Part shown: piece after piece, positions 44,871 to 52,073 of the stretch
How the letters are laid out: the number at the start of each line of letters is the position of its first letter
Position numbering within the stretch: the first letter of the stretch is position 1
Notes under the pieces: generated by a model
What the model saw: only the letters and a program-made list of their open reading frames with translations
The model's database searches: none
What the model was told of the DNA's origin: nothing
Position numbers and translations under genes: made by a program
Assembly: GCF_947500325.1 (NCBI RefSeq)
Contig: NZ_CANMRQ010000005.1
Span: forward strand, 124,001 to 188,000
From: an uncultured Lacinutrix sp.
GTDB lineage: Bacteria; Bacteroidota; Bacteroidia; Flavobacteriales; Flavobacteriaceae
Direction: 5' to 3'
DNA: 64,000 bases

Positions 44871-44898
44871 AATATATTCTATATAAAATTGGCACAAA

Positions 44899-44906
44899 CA
44901 AATATA
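44899..44906 (-). promoter_or_regulatory. -7 promoter element of the SGNH/GT39 unit
   Basis: Minus-strand TATATTTG matches TAnnTTTG. The expected start of transcription (about 44,892) falls after the far-upstream TTG, supporting the start at 44870. There is no good -33 box. Confidence 0.4.
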
Positions 44907-44999
44907 CAGTCTCTCTAAATAGATACTGCACGAAATTTAAAAAATAAAACGCATTCTCATATACTTTATCAAGATAGTATATTTTGCATATTTTAAATG

Positions 45000-45007
45000 T
45001 AAATTTG
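45000..45007 (+). promoter_or_regulatory. -7 promoter element before the SPASM radical SAM unit
   Basis: TAAATTTG matches TAnnTTTG and lies 45 bases before the ATG at 45053. A TTTG upstream is only 13 bases away, too close for the usual spacing. Confidence 0.4.
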
Positions 45008-45052
45008 AGCGGTTTGATTCGTAGATTTACAATAACGTAAAAATAAAGTACC

Positions 45053-46123
45053 ATGGGTGTTGCCACATTAAAAAAAATTAATAAAAAATTTCTTCCAAAT
45101 AATTATCTGTTTGCACCAGATTGGATTATTTTGGGAGTAAATAATGTATGCAACTTACATTGTAAAATGTGCGATGTCGGAACCAAAAGCTTAGATTCAA
45201 ATTTTGCTCAAAATTTAGTAGGGACTCATCCTATAAACATGCCATTACCACTTATCGAAAAAATTATTGATCAAATGGTAGATTCTTATCCTTCTTCAAA
45301 ATTAGCATATGCGTTTACAGAACCATTAGTGTATCCACACTTAGAAGCTTCTTTACAGTATGCTAAACAAAAAGGGGTAGGTACTTCTATTACTACAAAT
45401 GCGCTTACTTTGCGACAAAAAGCTAGTATTGTATCAGATACAGATATTTATATTTCATTAGATGGCCCACAAGACATTCATAACGAAATTAGAGGACATA
45501 AAAAATCATTTCAAAAAGCTGTAGAGGGCATTGAAGCTGTATTAGCTATCAATCCAAATGCTACGATTGGGGTTTTTTGTGTGATTACAGAATGGAATAT
45601 TGGTCATTTAACTGAGTTTTTAGAATTTTTTAAAGACTACCCATTACAACAAATTGGATTTATGCATTCTAATTATACAGAACAGCGTATTGCAGATATG
45701 CACAATGAAGTTTGGGCAAATTCATATCCTGCTACTGCGTCTAATATGGATGAAGTAAATATTGATAATTTTGATTTAGAATTACTTTGGGATGAAATTG
45801 CGACTATAAAATCCTTTTCGTATAATTTTCCAATTAGTTTTTCTCCTGAAATTGCTTCTAAAGAAAAATTATACGAGTTTTATCATAAACCAGAGATAAA
45901 GATTGGAAAAATGTGCAATGACGTTTTCACCAACGTGATGATTAAATCAGATGGTAGCGTAATCCCTTCGCATGGAAGATGTTACAACTTAGAACTTGGA
46001 AATATTTATGAGAAAAGTTTAAAACAAATTTGGAATAGTAACGTTTTGTCTAAATTTCGTTCAACACTTTCTAAAAATGGAGGATTATTGCCTGCATGTA
46101 GTAGATGTTGCAGTGCTTTTTAA
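45053..46123 (+). CDS. Radical SAM/SPASM domain protein
   Basis: A 356-residue protein with the radical SAM motif C33-x3-C37-x2-C40 (NVCNLHCKMCDVG), a TIM-barrel core, and a C-terminal SPASM domain with cysteines in KMCNDV, HGRCYN and PACSRCC for extra iron-sulfur clusters. SPASM proteins act on peptides (RiPP maturation), enzymes, or aminoglycoside-like sugars. No short precursor peptide gene is visible on either side. The sugar-rich context makes a carbohydrate substrate possible. It leads a five-gene plus-strand unit. Confidence 0.88.
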   Translation: MGVATLKKINKKFLPNNYLFAPDWIILGVNNVCNLHCKMCDVGTKSLDSNFAQNLVGTHPINMPLPLIEKIIDQMVDSYPSSKLAYAFTEPLVYPHLEASLQYAKQKGVGTSITTNALTLRQKASIVSDTDIYISLDGPQDIHNEIRGHKKSFQKAVEGIEAVLAINPNATIGVFCVITEWNIGHLTEFLEFFKDYPLQQIGFMHSNYTEQRIADMHNEVWANSYPATASNMDEVNIDNFDLELLWDEIATIKSFSYNFPISFSPEIASKEKLYEFYHKPEIKIGKMCNDVFTNVMIKSDGSVIPSHGRCYNLELGNIYEKSLKQIWNSNVLSKFRSTLSKNGGLLPACSRCCSAF

Positions 46124-46148
46124 TCATTAAATAATACTAAAAAAATTG

Positions 46149-47669
46149 ATGGGAAATAAGATTATTATATTCAATCCAAGAAGTGCTAGAGCGAAGCATC
46201 GTTTGCCAAATACTATCATTCAGGTTGGCGCTGCTATTCATGGAAAATATGATTATATTTTTGTAGATGGCAATATGGAAACAGATCCTTGGGAAACCAT
46301 TGATAGTTATTTTAAAACAGGAGAGTTTAAATACTTTTGTTTGACAGTTATGCCTGGTCCTCAACTAAAACAGGCAATTCCTTATGCTAAAAAAATAAAA
46401 CAGTTATATCCTGACTCTATTAATATTTGGGGAGGCTATTTTGCTTCTAACCAATACAAAGCCTGTATGAATTCTGGTTATGTAGATTATATTATTAATG
46501 GCCCTGGGGATAATGCATTCCCACAATTAATAGATATTCTTGAAGGGAAAAGTGATGAAAAATTACTATTTGTCCGTAATTTAATTTATAAAAATGAGGA
46601 AGATGAAATTATACAAACGGTAAAAGAAAAACTACTAGATCAAGATTCATTACCGTCATACCCATATACTTATTTTAATACGTTTTATCCTCTAGAGCGT
46701 TATTTAGCAAAAACTTTTATGGGGAGAAGAACCTTTGCGTATCATTCAAGTATGGGATGCCCGTTTTCGTGTTCTTTTTGTGCTGTTGTACCTATTTATA
46801 ATGCTAAATGGAAAGCAAAATCGGCAGCTACAATTTATAAAGACCTAACCTATTTTAAAGAAAAATATAATATTGATGCTGTAGAGTTTCATGATAATAA
46901 TTTTTTCACATCTAGAAAACGTGTTATGGAATTTTCTAAGTTGGTAATAGATGATAATATAGAATGGTGGGGAGAAGGACGTATTGATACAATTAACAAA
47001 TATTCGGATGAAGACTTGCGTTATATGAGAAAAGCTGGTTGCCGCATGATGTTTTTAGGTGCAGAAACCGGAAATGACGAAGTATTAAAACAAATGAATA
47101 AAGGAGGCACGCAATCTGGCCAAATGATTAAAGATTTTGTTAAACGCATGAAAGATGTCGATATTATTCCTGAGCTTTCATTTGTTCTTGGACTTCCTGG
47201 AGATAATGAAAAAAAAGTATACGAACAGATCCTTTGGGATATTAATTTTATTCGTGAAATCAAATCAATTAATCCTGATGCTGAAATTATTATTTATCTA
47301 TATAGTCCAGTACCAACAGAAGGATCTGAACTTTACCAACAAATAGTAGATGCTGGTTTCTCTTTCCCTTCAAAATTAGAAGAATGGATTGAGCCTAGCT
47401 GGGAAAAATTCGATTTAAGAAAAAACCCTTTAACACCATGGCTAAAACCATATATGATTGACAAAATTCAAAATTTTGAAACAGTTTTAAATGGTTATTA
47501 TCCAACAGCTTCAGATTTTAGAATTAAAGGTTATAAAAAATGGTTATTGAAATTAGTTTCAGGCTATCGTTTTAAATATGGATGGTATAAGTTTCCCTAC
47601 GAAATAAAAGTATTACATAAAATTTGGAAATATCGCCAACCAGAAATTGAAGGTTTTTATTCAGAATAA
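46149..47669 (+). CDS. B12-binding-domain radical SAM protein
   Basis: About 506 residues from the ATG at 46149; a TTG three bases earlier is less likely. An N-terminal B12-binding-type domain (IINGPGDNAFPQLIDILEG) precedes the radical SAM motif C204-x3-C208-x2-C211 (MGCPFSCSFCAVVPIYN) and CRMMFLGAETGNDEVLKQMN. Known relatives methylate carbon or do ring cyclisations with cobalamin. Among the four in the window it is most like the one at 30,458 (both keep a YN-x-K-W stretch after the cysteines). Substrate unknown. Confidence 0.88.
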   Translation: MGNKIIIFNPRSARAKHRLPNTIIQVGAAIHGKYDYIFVDGNMETDPWETIDSYFKTGEFKYFCLTVMPGPQLKQAIPYAKKIKQLYPDSINIWGGYFASNQYKACMNSGYVDYIINGPGDNAFPQLIDILEGKSDEKLLFVRNLIYKNEEDEIIQTVKEKLLDQDSLPSYPYTYFNTFYPLERYLAKTFMGRRTFAYHSSMGCPFSCSFCAVVPIYNAKWKAKSAATIYKDLTYFKEKYNIDAVEFHDNNFFTSRKRVMEFSKLVIDDNIEWWGEGRIDTINKYSDEDLRYMRKAGCRMMFLGAETGNDEVLKQMNKGGTQSGQMIKDFVKRMKDVDIIPELSFVLGLPGDNEKKVYEQILWDINFIREIKSINPDAEIIIYLYSPVPTEGSELYQQIVDAGFSFPSKLEEWIEPSWEKFDLRKNPLTPWLKPYMIDKIQNFETVLNGYYPTASDFRIKGYKKWLLKLVSGYRFKYGWYKFPYEIKVLHKIWKYRQPEIEGFYSE

Positions 47670-47681
47670 TTAGGTAGATTT

Positions 47682-48338
47682 ATGCTTAAAAAAATTAAAA
47701 AAATAATATTTCCTATAGCTAAATTAGCATTTGATACATATCATTTAAAACATCGAAATTATACATATGAAGGTATTGAAGTAGAAATTAGCTCAGAAGT
47801 ATTTCCGCCACATTTTACTATAAGTACAAAAATTCTTCTCGACTATATAAAACCTCTAAATATAACAAACAAAAACTTTTTAGAGCTTGGTTGTGGCTCA
47901 GGAATTATTTCATTATTTGCAGCTTCTAAAGGTGCAAAAGTAACGGCTTCAGATATTAACAAAATAGCAATTAATGCTCTTAAAGATGCCGCTTCTAAAA
48001 ACAACTTTGATGTTGATGTTTTGTATTCTGACTTGTTTGAAAATCTTTCAGAAAAGCAATTTGATTATATTATTATAAACCCACCATATTATCCTAAAGC
48101 ACCTCAAAGTGATAAAGAACGTGCCTGGTTTTGTGGTGAAAACTTTGAGTATTTCAAAGAATTATTTGCTCAATTACCTCAATACATTGCGCCAAATACT
48201 TGGATGATTTTATCTGAAGATTGTGAAATAGAATATATAAAACAGTTAGCTATTAAAAACGGACTTATCTTTGAACTTCTTCAAGAGAAAAGTGTTGTAA
48301 AGGAGAAAAACTATATCTTTAGTATTCATAATTCATAA
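47682..48338 (+). CDS. Class I SAM-dependent methyltransferase, PrmC/HemK-like fold
   Basis: A 218-residue methyltransferase: motif I FLELGCGSGIISLFAASKGA (about 67-86), ASDINKIAI, and the NPPYYPKAP catalytic-type motif IV (N-P-P-Y), which is typical of methyltransferases that modify amide or amino nitrogen. True PrmC is much longer with an N-terminal helical domain, so this is a small paralogue, not PrmC itself. It sits 12 bases after the radical SAM gene. Acceptor unknown. Confidence 0.85.
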   Translation: MLKKIKKIIFPIAKLAFDTYHLKHRNYTYEGIEVEISSEVFPPHFTISTKILLDYIKPLNITNKNFLELGCGSGIISLFAASKGAKVTASDINKIAINALKDAASKNNFDVDVLYSDLFENLSEKQFDYIIINPPYYPKAPQSDKERAWFCGENFEYFKELFAQLPQYIAPNTWMILSEDCEIEYIKQLAIKNGLIFELLQEKSVVKEKNYIFSIHNS

Positions 48339-48343
48339 CTCTT

Positions 48344-49309
48344 TTGCATAAAACTTCGCGAAACATACTATTAGATATTTTAAAAGTCATCTCAGCGCTT
48401 TTCGTAATTTGTACACATTGTGGTTTTTTATTTGAATATAGCGAAGTAGCTTTTCAAACTATTACAAACGGAATTTTTAGAATTGCTGTTCCGTTTTTTT
48501 TCTGTGTTAACGGTTTCTTTTTATACAATGTATTTAAGAATAATCGTATGCGAATATGGTTAAAACGTGTTGGTATATTATACCTTATTTGGATGTTATT
48601 TTACACTTATTTTTGGGTGTTTTTAAATGATTTTAATTTATTAAAAATTATTACGACATTTTTATTTGGCTTTAATCATTTATGGTATTTGGCTGCGCTT
48701 CTTTTAGGTGGATTAGTACTATATATACTTCGAAATGTTTCAAATACAATATTAATTGTAAGTACGTTAATTTTATTTTTGATTGGAATTACTATTCAAT
48801 ATTTAGGACAGCTTCATATATTTTCACAACAAACCACATTAGATAAGTTGATTAATTATCCACCATTACATCGAAATTTTTTGCTATTCGCATTACCGCT
48901 TTTAAGTATTGGTTATGTATTAAGACGCACAAATTATCATACTAAACTCAGCAAAAAATTTGTCATAAACGCAGTCATTATAAGCTTGATGCTTTTAGTT
49001 GCAGAAAATTTGATTACGTATTATTACATAACAGGCAATCTAATCCTCAACACCTATCTTTCCTATATCTTTTTGGCTCCTGCACTGTTGATTGCTGCGT
49101 TTACTTTTAAAATAACATCCAATCTTAACAGTAAAGTAATATCATTATATTCTATTGCTCTTTATTTAATACATCCGTTAATTATCTTTTTAATTCTTCA
49201 TTTTTTTAAATTAGAATCCACACCTTTAACCTTTGTAACAATTTTATTGTCTGGAATTTTAAGTTACTTGCTGATTGCACTCAATAAGAAATTAAAATAC
49301 ATTTTATAA
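48344..49309 (+). CDS. Acyltransferase-3 family membrane protein
   Basis: A 321-residue integral membrane protein with about ten helices and the N-terminal ILLDILKVISALFVICTHCG block, the AT3 family signature whose histidine (H21 in CTHCG) is needed for acyl transfer. It transfers acetyl or other acyl groups from acyl-CoA to sugars across the inner membrane. The TTG start lies 5 bases after the methyltransferase stop. AT3 proteins often pair with an SGNH domain, and the next gene is an SGNH protein encoded separately. Confidence 0.87.
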   Translation: MHKTSRNILLDILKVISALFVICTHCGFLFEYSEVAFQTITNGIFRIAVPFFFCVNGFFLYNVFKNNRMRIWLKRVGILYLIWMLFYTYFWVFLNDFNLLKIITTFLFGFNHLWYLAALLLGGLVLYILRNVSNTILIVSTLILFLIGITIQYLGQLHIFSQQTTLDKLINYPPLHRNFLLFALPLLSIGYVLRRTNYHTKLSKKFVINAVIISLMLLVAENLITYYYITGNLILNTYLSYIFLAPALLIAAFTFKITSNLNSKVISLYSIALYLIHPLIIFLILHFFKLESTPLTFVTILLSGILSYLLIALNKKLKYIL

Positions 49310-49322
49310 AACTCTTATACTT

Positions 49323-50498
49323 TTGAAAAAGAAACTCAAATTTGTCTATATACTATTCCGAAATGTGTTTATTTCGTTTCTTCTCTTAGAAATTGGATTA
49401 GGTATTTTTTATAATTATCACGATAAAAGTGGTATTGATGGTAATACAGAACGTATTATAGCTTCAGGTATATATAATGGTACAGACCTAGATGATACAG
49501 CCATCAAAGAAATTCATAGAGAACTTCGTGAACAAGACATGATGTGGGAACCATATTTACATTATCGTTTTAAGTCAATGAATGGAAAGCACAATACAAT
49601 TTATGAAAATGGACGTCGAAAAACAGTCAATCCAAGCTTGAAAGATTCGGCAACAGCTTTAAAAATATTCTGTTTTGGCGGTTCTACTATGTACAGTTCA
49701 GGCGCACGAGATGAACATACAATTCCATCAGAGTTATCAAAATTAATTCGCACCTCTTTTCCTAATCAAAATGTAGAAATCACTAATTTTGGCTGCCATG
49801 GTTATACTAGAGCTACTGAGAATATTCAACTCCAACATGAATTAATTAAAAACAATATTCCTGATATTGTCATTTTTTATGATGGTGTAAATGAAGTCAT
49901 CTCTGGCCATCAAAATAATGAAGCTGGAGCACCAACAAATGCATACAATCGACGCAAAGAATTCAAAATTGCACACAGTTATAAAAAACGGATTGCATTA
50001 ATGGTGTATTCAAGCAATTTATATAGATTTACCACTACCCTACAACGTAAATTGTTAACTAAATCTGCCTACAAACAACTCGGTCCACGTTCAGACACAT
50101 TAGCTATAGATATTGCAGATACGTATATTGGATTGGTTAAAATTTCGAAGAGTTTTGAAAATGATTATAATTTCAAAGTATTCAACTTTATGCAACCAAA
50201 TATCTATTCTAAAAAGAATCTTAGTGAATACGAACAAGGAGCTTACGAAAGTCAACAGTATTATGAAAATTTATACAGATTGTCGTATGAAAGAGTTCGT
50301 AACGATTCCTTAATGATAAAAGATAATACATTTGTTGATATTAGCAATGTATTTGATACAGCTAAGCAAACCATTTATTTCGATTTTTGCCACACAGGCG
50401 AACTTGGTAATCAATTAGTTGCCAAAAGAATTTTTGAATATATAAAACCTGAATTATCTATAAAAAACACTACTGACCATGAATTTAATAATGATTAA
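49323..50498 (+). CDS. Membrane-anchored SGNH hydrolase
   Basis: A 391-residue SGNH protein: an N-terminal anchor (about 10-28), serine in CFGGSTMYS (about residue 119), glycine in NFGCHGYTR, asparagine in YDGVNEVIS, and D-x-x-H in FDFCHTGELG. It begins with TTG 13 bases after the AT3 gene, giving a possible acyl-carrier relay (AT3 to SGNH) like fused AT3-SGNH proteins. It ends directly against the convergent gene's stop. Confidence 0.84.
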   Translation: MKKKLKFVYILFRNVFISFLLLEIGLGIFYNYHDKSGIDGNTERIIASGIYNGTDLDDTAIKEIHRELREQDMMWEPYLHYRFKSMNGKHNTIYENGRRKTVNPSLKDSATALKIFCFGGSTMYSSGARDEHTIPSELSKLIRTSFPNQNVEITNFGCHGYTRATENIQLQHELIKNNIPDIVIFYDGVNEVISGHQNNEAGAPTNAYNRRKEFKIAHSYKKRIALMVYSSNLYRFTTTLQRKLLTKSAYKQLGPRSDTLAIDIADTYIGLVKISKSFENDYNFKVFNFMQPNIYSKKNLSEYEQGAYESQQYYENLYRLSYERVRNDSLMIKDNTFVDISNVFDTAKQTIYFDFCHTGELGNQLVAKRIFEYIKPELSIKNTTDHEFNND

Positions 50499-51494
50499 TT
50501 ATTGAATTTTATTTTGTAAAAATGCATGTAATGCATAATTCCCATCGTAATTAATATGTGGATCATTGGCAAAATATAATCTAGAATTCGTTGTATCTTT
50601 TGATTGAAAAAATGTTAGCGGATTTAGATGTCTAACATTTTTATAGCTACTTAAATCTTTTTCTGCTTTATAGAAAAAAGGATAATTATTTTGCTGAATA
50701 ATTTTCTGGTCTCCAAATATTGCCCCAAGTGTTTTCATGTTTTCATAGTAATAATCATTTACTTGTACCGCATGGGGAATCCACAATAAATATACTTGTA
50801 CATCTTTAGGGATAACATCTAAAAAATCTTGCATATGTTCTAACCAAGACAAGTAACGTTTTTTGAAATCCCCTTTTAATAATAATACATTATCTAAATA
50901 AGAAGCATCATATTGTAAAAAACGTTTAGTACGAATGTCATAAAGATTCGCATCAAATTCGTTTTTAACCATACCTTTTAATCTAAAATCTTTTTTAACA
51001 TTAAGAAACGATAAACGCTGGTTTAAATACCCTAAACTTAAAAAATGATCTGAAGCTTCCCAATATAAATTCCTTGCTATAGAAAATTTCTCTAAATCCC
51101 ATAAATGATTAACATCTATTAAGTCGTTACCAACATATACTTGATATAGAATAGCTTTGGGCTTCTGTTTTTTTATTTTTTTTAGGGCAAATGTATTGAC
51201 TTGTTTAATACCAAATCCCGGAACACTATAATTTACTATCGAAAAATTATTAGAACTTTCTCGTAGCATATCTAAATAATTAATCGCTTTGGATGTCGCA
51301 GAAAAAGAATCTCCAAAAACCATTAAATCTACGTTATTATTTTCTAGTTCTTTTTTTGTATTTAAACCTTCACTTTGAATTTTATAGAAGTCTATTACAT
51401 TATAACGATAACATATTTCAAATAAAAATAATGTTACAAGAATTATAATTGAACATTTAAATAGTAGTTTGCAAATTCTTTTTAAAAACAGCAT
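50499..51494 (-). CDS. Membrane-anchored SGNH hydrolase-like protein, carbamoyltransferase-associated
   Basis: A 331-residue protein with an N-terminal membrane helix (about 8-26) and SGNH-type blocks: VFGDSFSAT (about residue 60), NYSVPGFGIKQ, VGNDLIDV, and a short D-x-H (NDPHINYDG). It lies 7 bases after a DUF5989 gene in the carbamoyltransferase set. Comparable sets elsewhere often include an SGNH-type gene (from memory). The active site appears intact, but its role next to a carbamoyltransferase is not known. Confidence 0.8.
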   Translation of the reverse strand: MLFLKRICKLLFKCSIIILVTLFLFEICYRYNVIDFYKIQSEGLNTKKELENNNVDLMVFGDSFSATSKAINYLDMLRESSNNFSIVNYSVPGFGIKQVNTFALKKIKKQKPKAILYQVYVGNDLIDVNHLWDLEKFSIARNLYWEASDHFLSLGYLNQRLSFLNVKKDFRLKGMVKNEFDANLYDIRTKRFLQYDASYLDNVLLLKGDFKKRYLSWLEHMQDFLDVIPKDVQVYLLWIPHAVQVNDYYYENMKTLGAIFGDQKIIQQNNYPFFYKAEKDLSSYKNVRHLNPLTFFQSKDTTNSRLYFANDPHINYDGNYALHAFLQNKIQ

Positions 51495-51501
51495 TTGTTA
51501 A

Positions 51502-51660
51502 TTAAAACAAGGTATAAACAAATGGAGCTATTACTGAATTCTCAGTAAAAAGAACTAATGCTGTTAATAGTACTAAAACAATAATGATAGGTATTAGCCA
51601 AAACTTTTTTTGTTCTATTAAAAAAACACCTAATTGTTTTATGGTTTGATACTTACTCAT
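51502..51660 (-). CDS. DUF5989/SxtK-like small membrane protein
   Basis: A 52-residue gene too short for common gene-finder limits: ATG at 51660, stop TAA at 51502. The sequence begins MSKYQTIKQLGVFLIEQKKF, then one membrane helix (about residues 22-38) and ends with the conserved SVIAPFVYTLF tail, the hallmark of DUF5989. It sits between the SxtJ-like gene (2 bases) and the SGNH gene (7 bases). The sxtIJK set of saxitoxin clusters has the same order; function unknown. Confidence 0.88.
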   Translation of the reverse strand: MSKYQTIKQLGVFLIEQKKFWLIPIIIVLVLLTALVLFTENSVIAPFVYTLF

Positions 51661-51662
51661 AA

Positions 51663-52073
51663 CTAACTTAATTTTTTATAATCTATTTTCCTTGTAACTG
51701 TTTTCCATTCTGGTTTATACGGCTTGTCTTTTCTAGAAAGCCTTAAGATAAGAGATATTGGAGAAAAAAGCACAAAATAAACAGCTCCCATAATTAAAAA
51801 ACTTGAAATAACCCCTAATAATTCACCTATTAATAGCCATATAATCAAGAAAGGTAATAAAATACGTCGGATAGTAAAAGTGATAAATAAGATCAAAAAG
51901 AACGCTGTAATAATTATAATTTGCGATTGATTTAATACAATACCATTTTTATATATAGAAACACCAAAAACGATTACAAGAACGACCAACAATAAATAAC
52001 CAAACTCCTTTTGCTTTTTGGGTTGGCGACTAGATTGTAAAACTTTTTCTAAAATAGATTTAATCCAATTCAT
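51663..52073 (-). CDS. SxtJ family membrane protein
   Basis: A 136-residue protein with about three or four hydrophobic helices (residues 25-43, 51-69, 75-110) after a basic N-terminus, and the SPISLILRLSRKDKP tail found in SxtJ. It overlaps the carbamoyltransferase end by 14 bases, so it is translationally coupled. SxtJ proteins accompany O-carbamoyltransferases in saxitoxin and other clusters; the biochemical role is unknown. Confidence 0.87.
   Translation of the reverse strand: MNWIKSILEKVLQSSRQPKKQKEFGYLLLVVLVIVFGVSIYKNGIVLNQSQIIIITAFFLILFITFTIRRILLPFLIIWLLIGELLGVISSFLIMGAVYFVLFSPISLILRLSRKDKPYKPEWKTVTRKIDYKKLS

Noticed and set aside
44848-45066. A 72-codon minus-strand frame in the gap before the SPASM gene, considered as a precursor peptide
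   Set aside because: It overlaps the SGNH gene start and the promoter region, has no conserved motif, and runs opposite to the SPASM gene.
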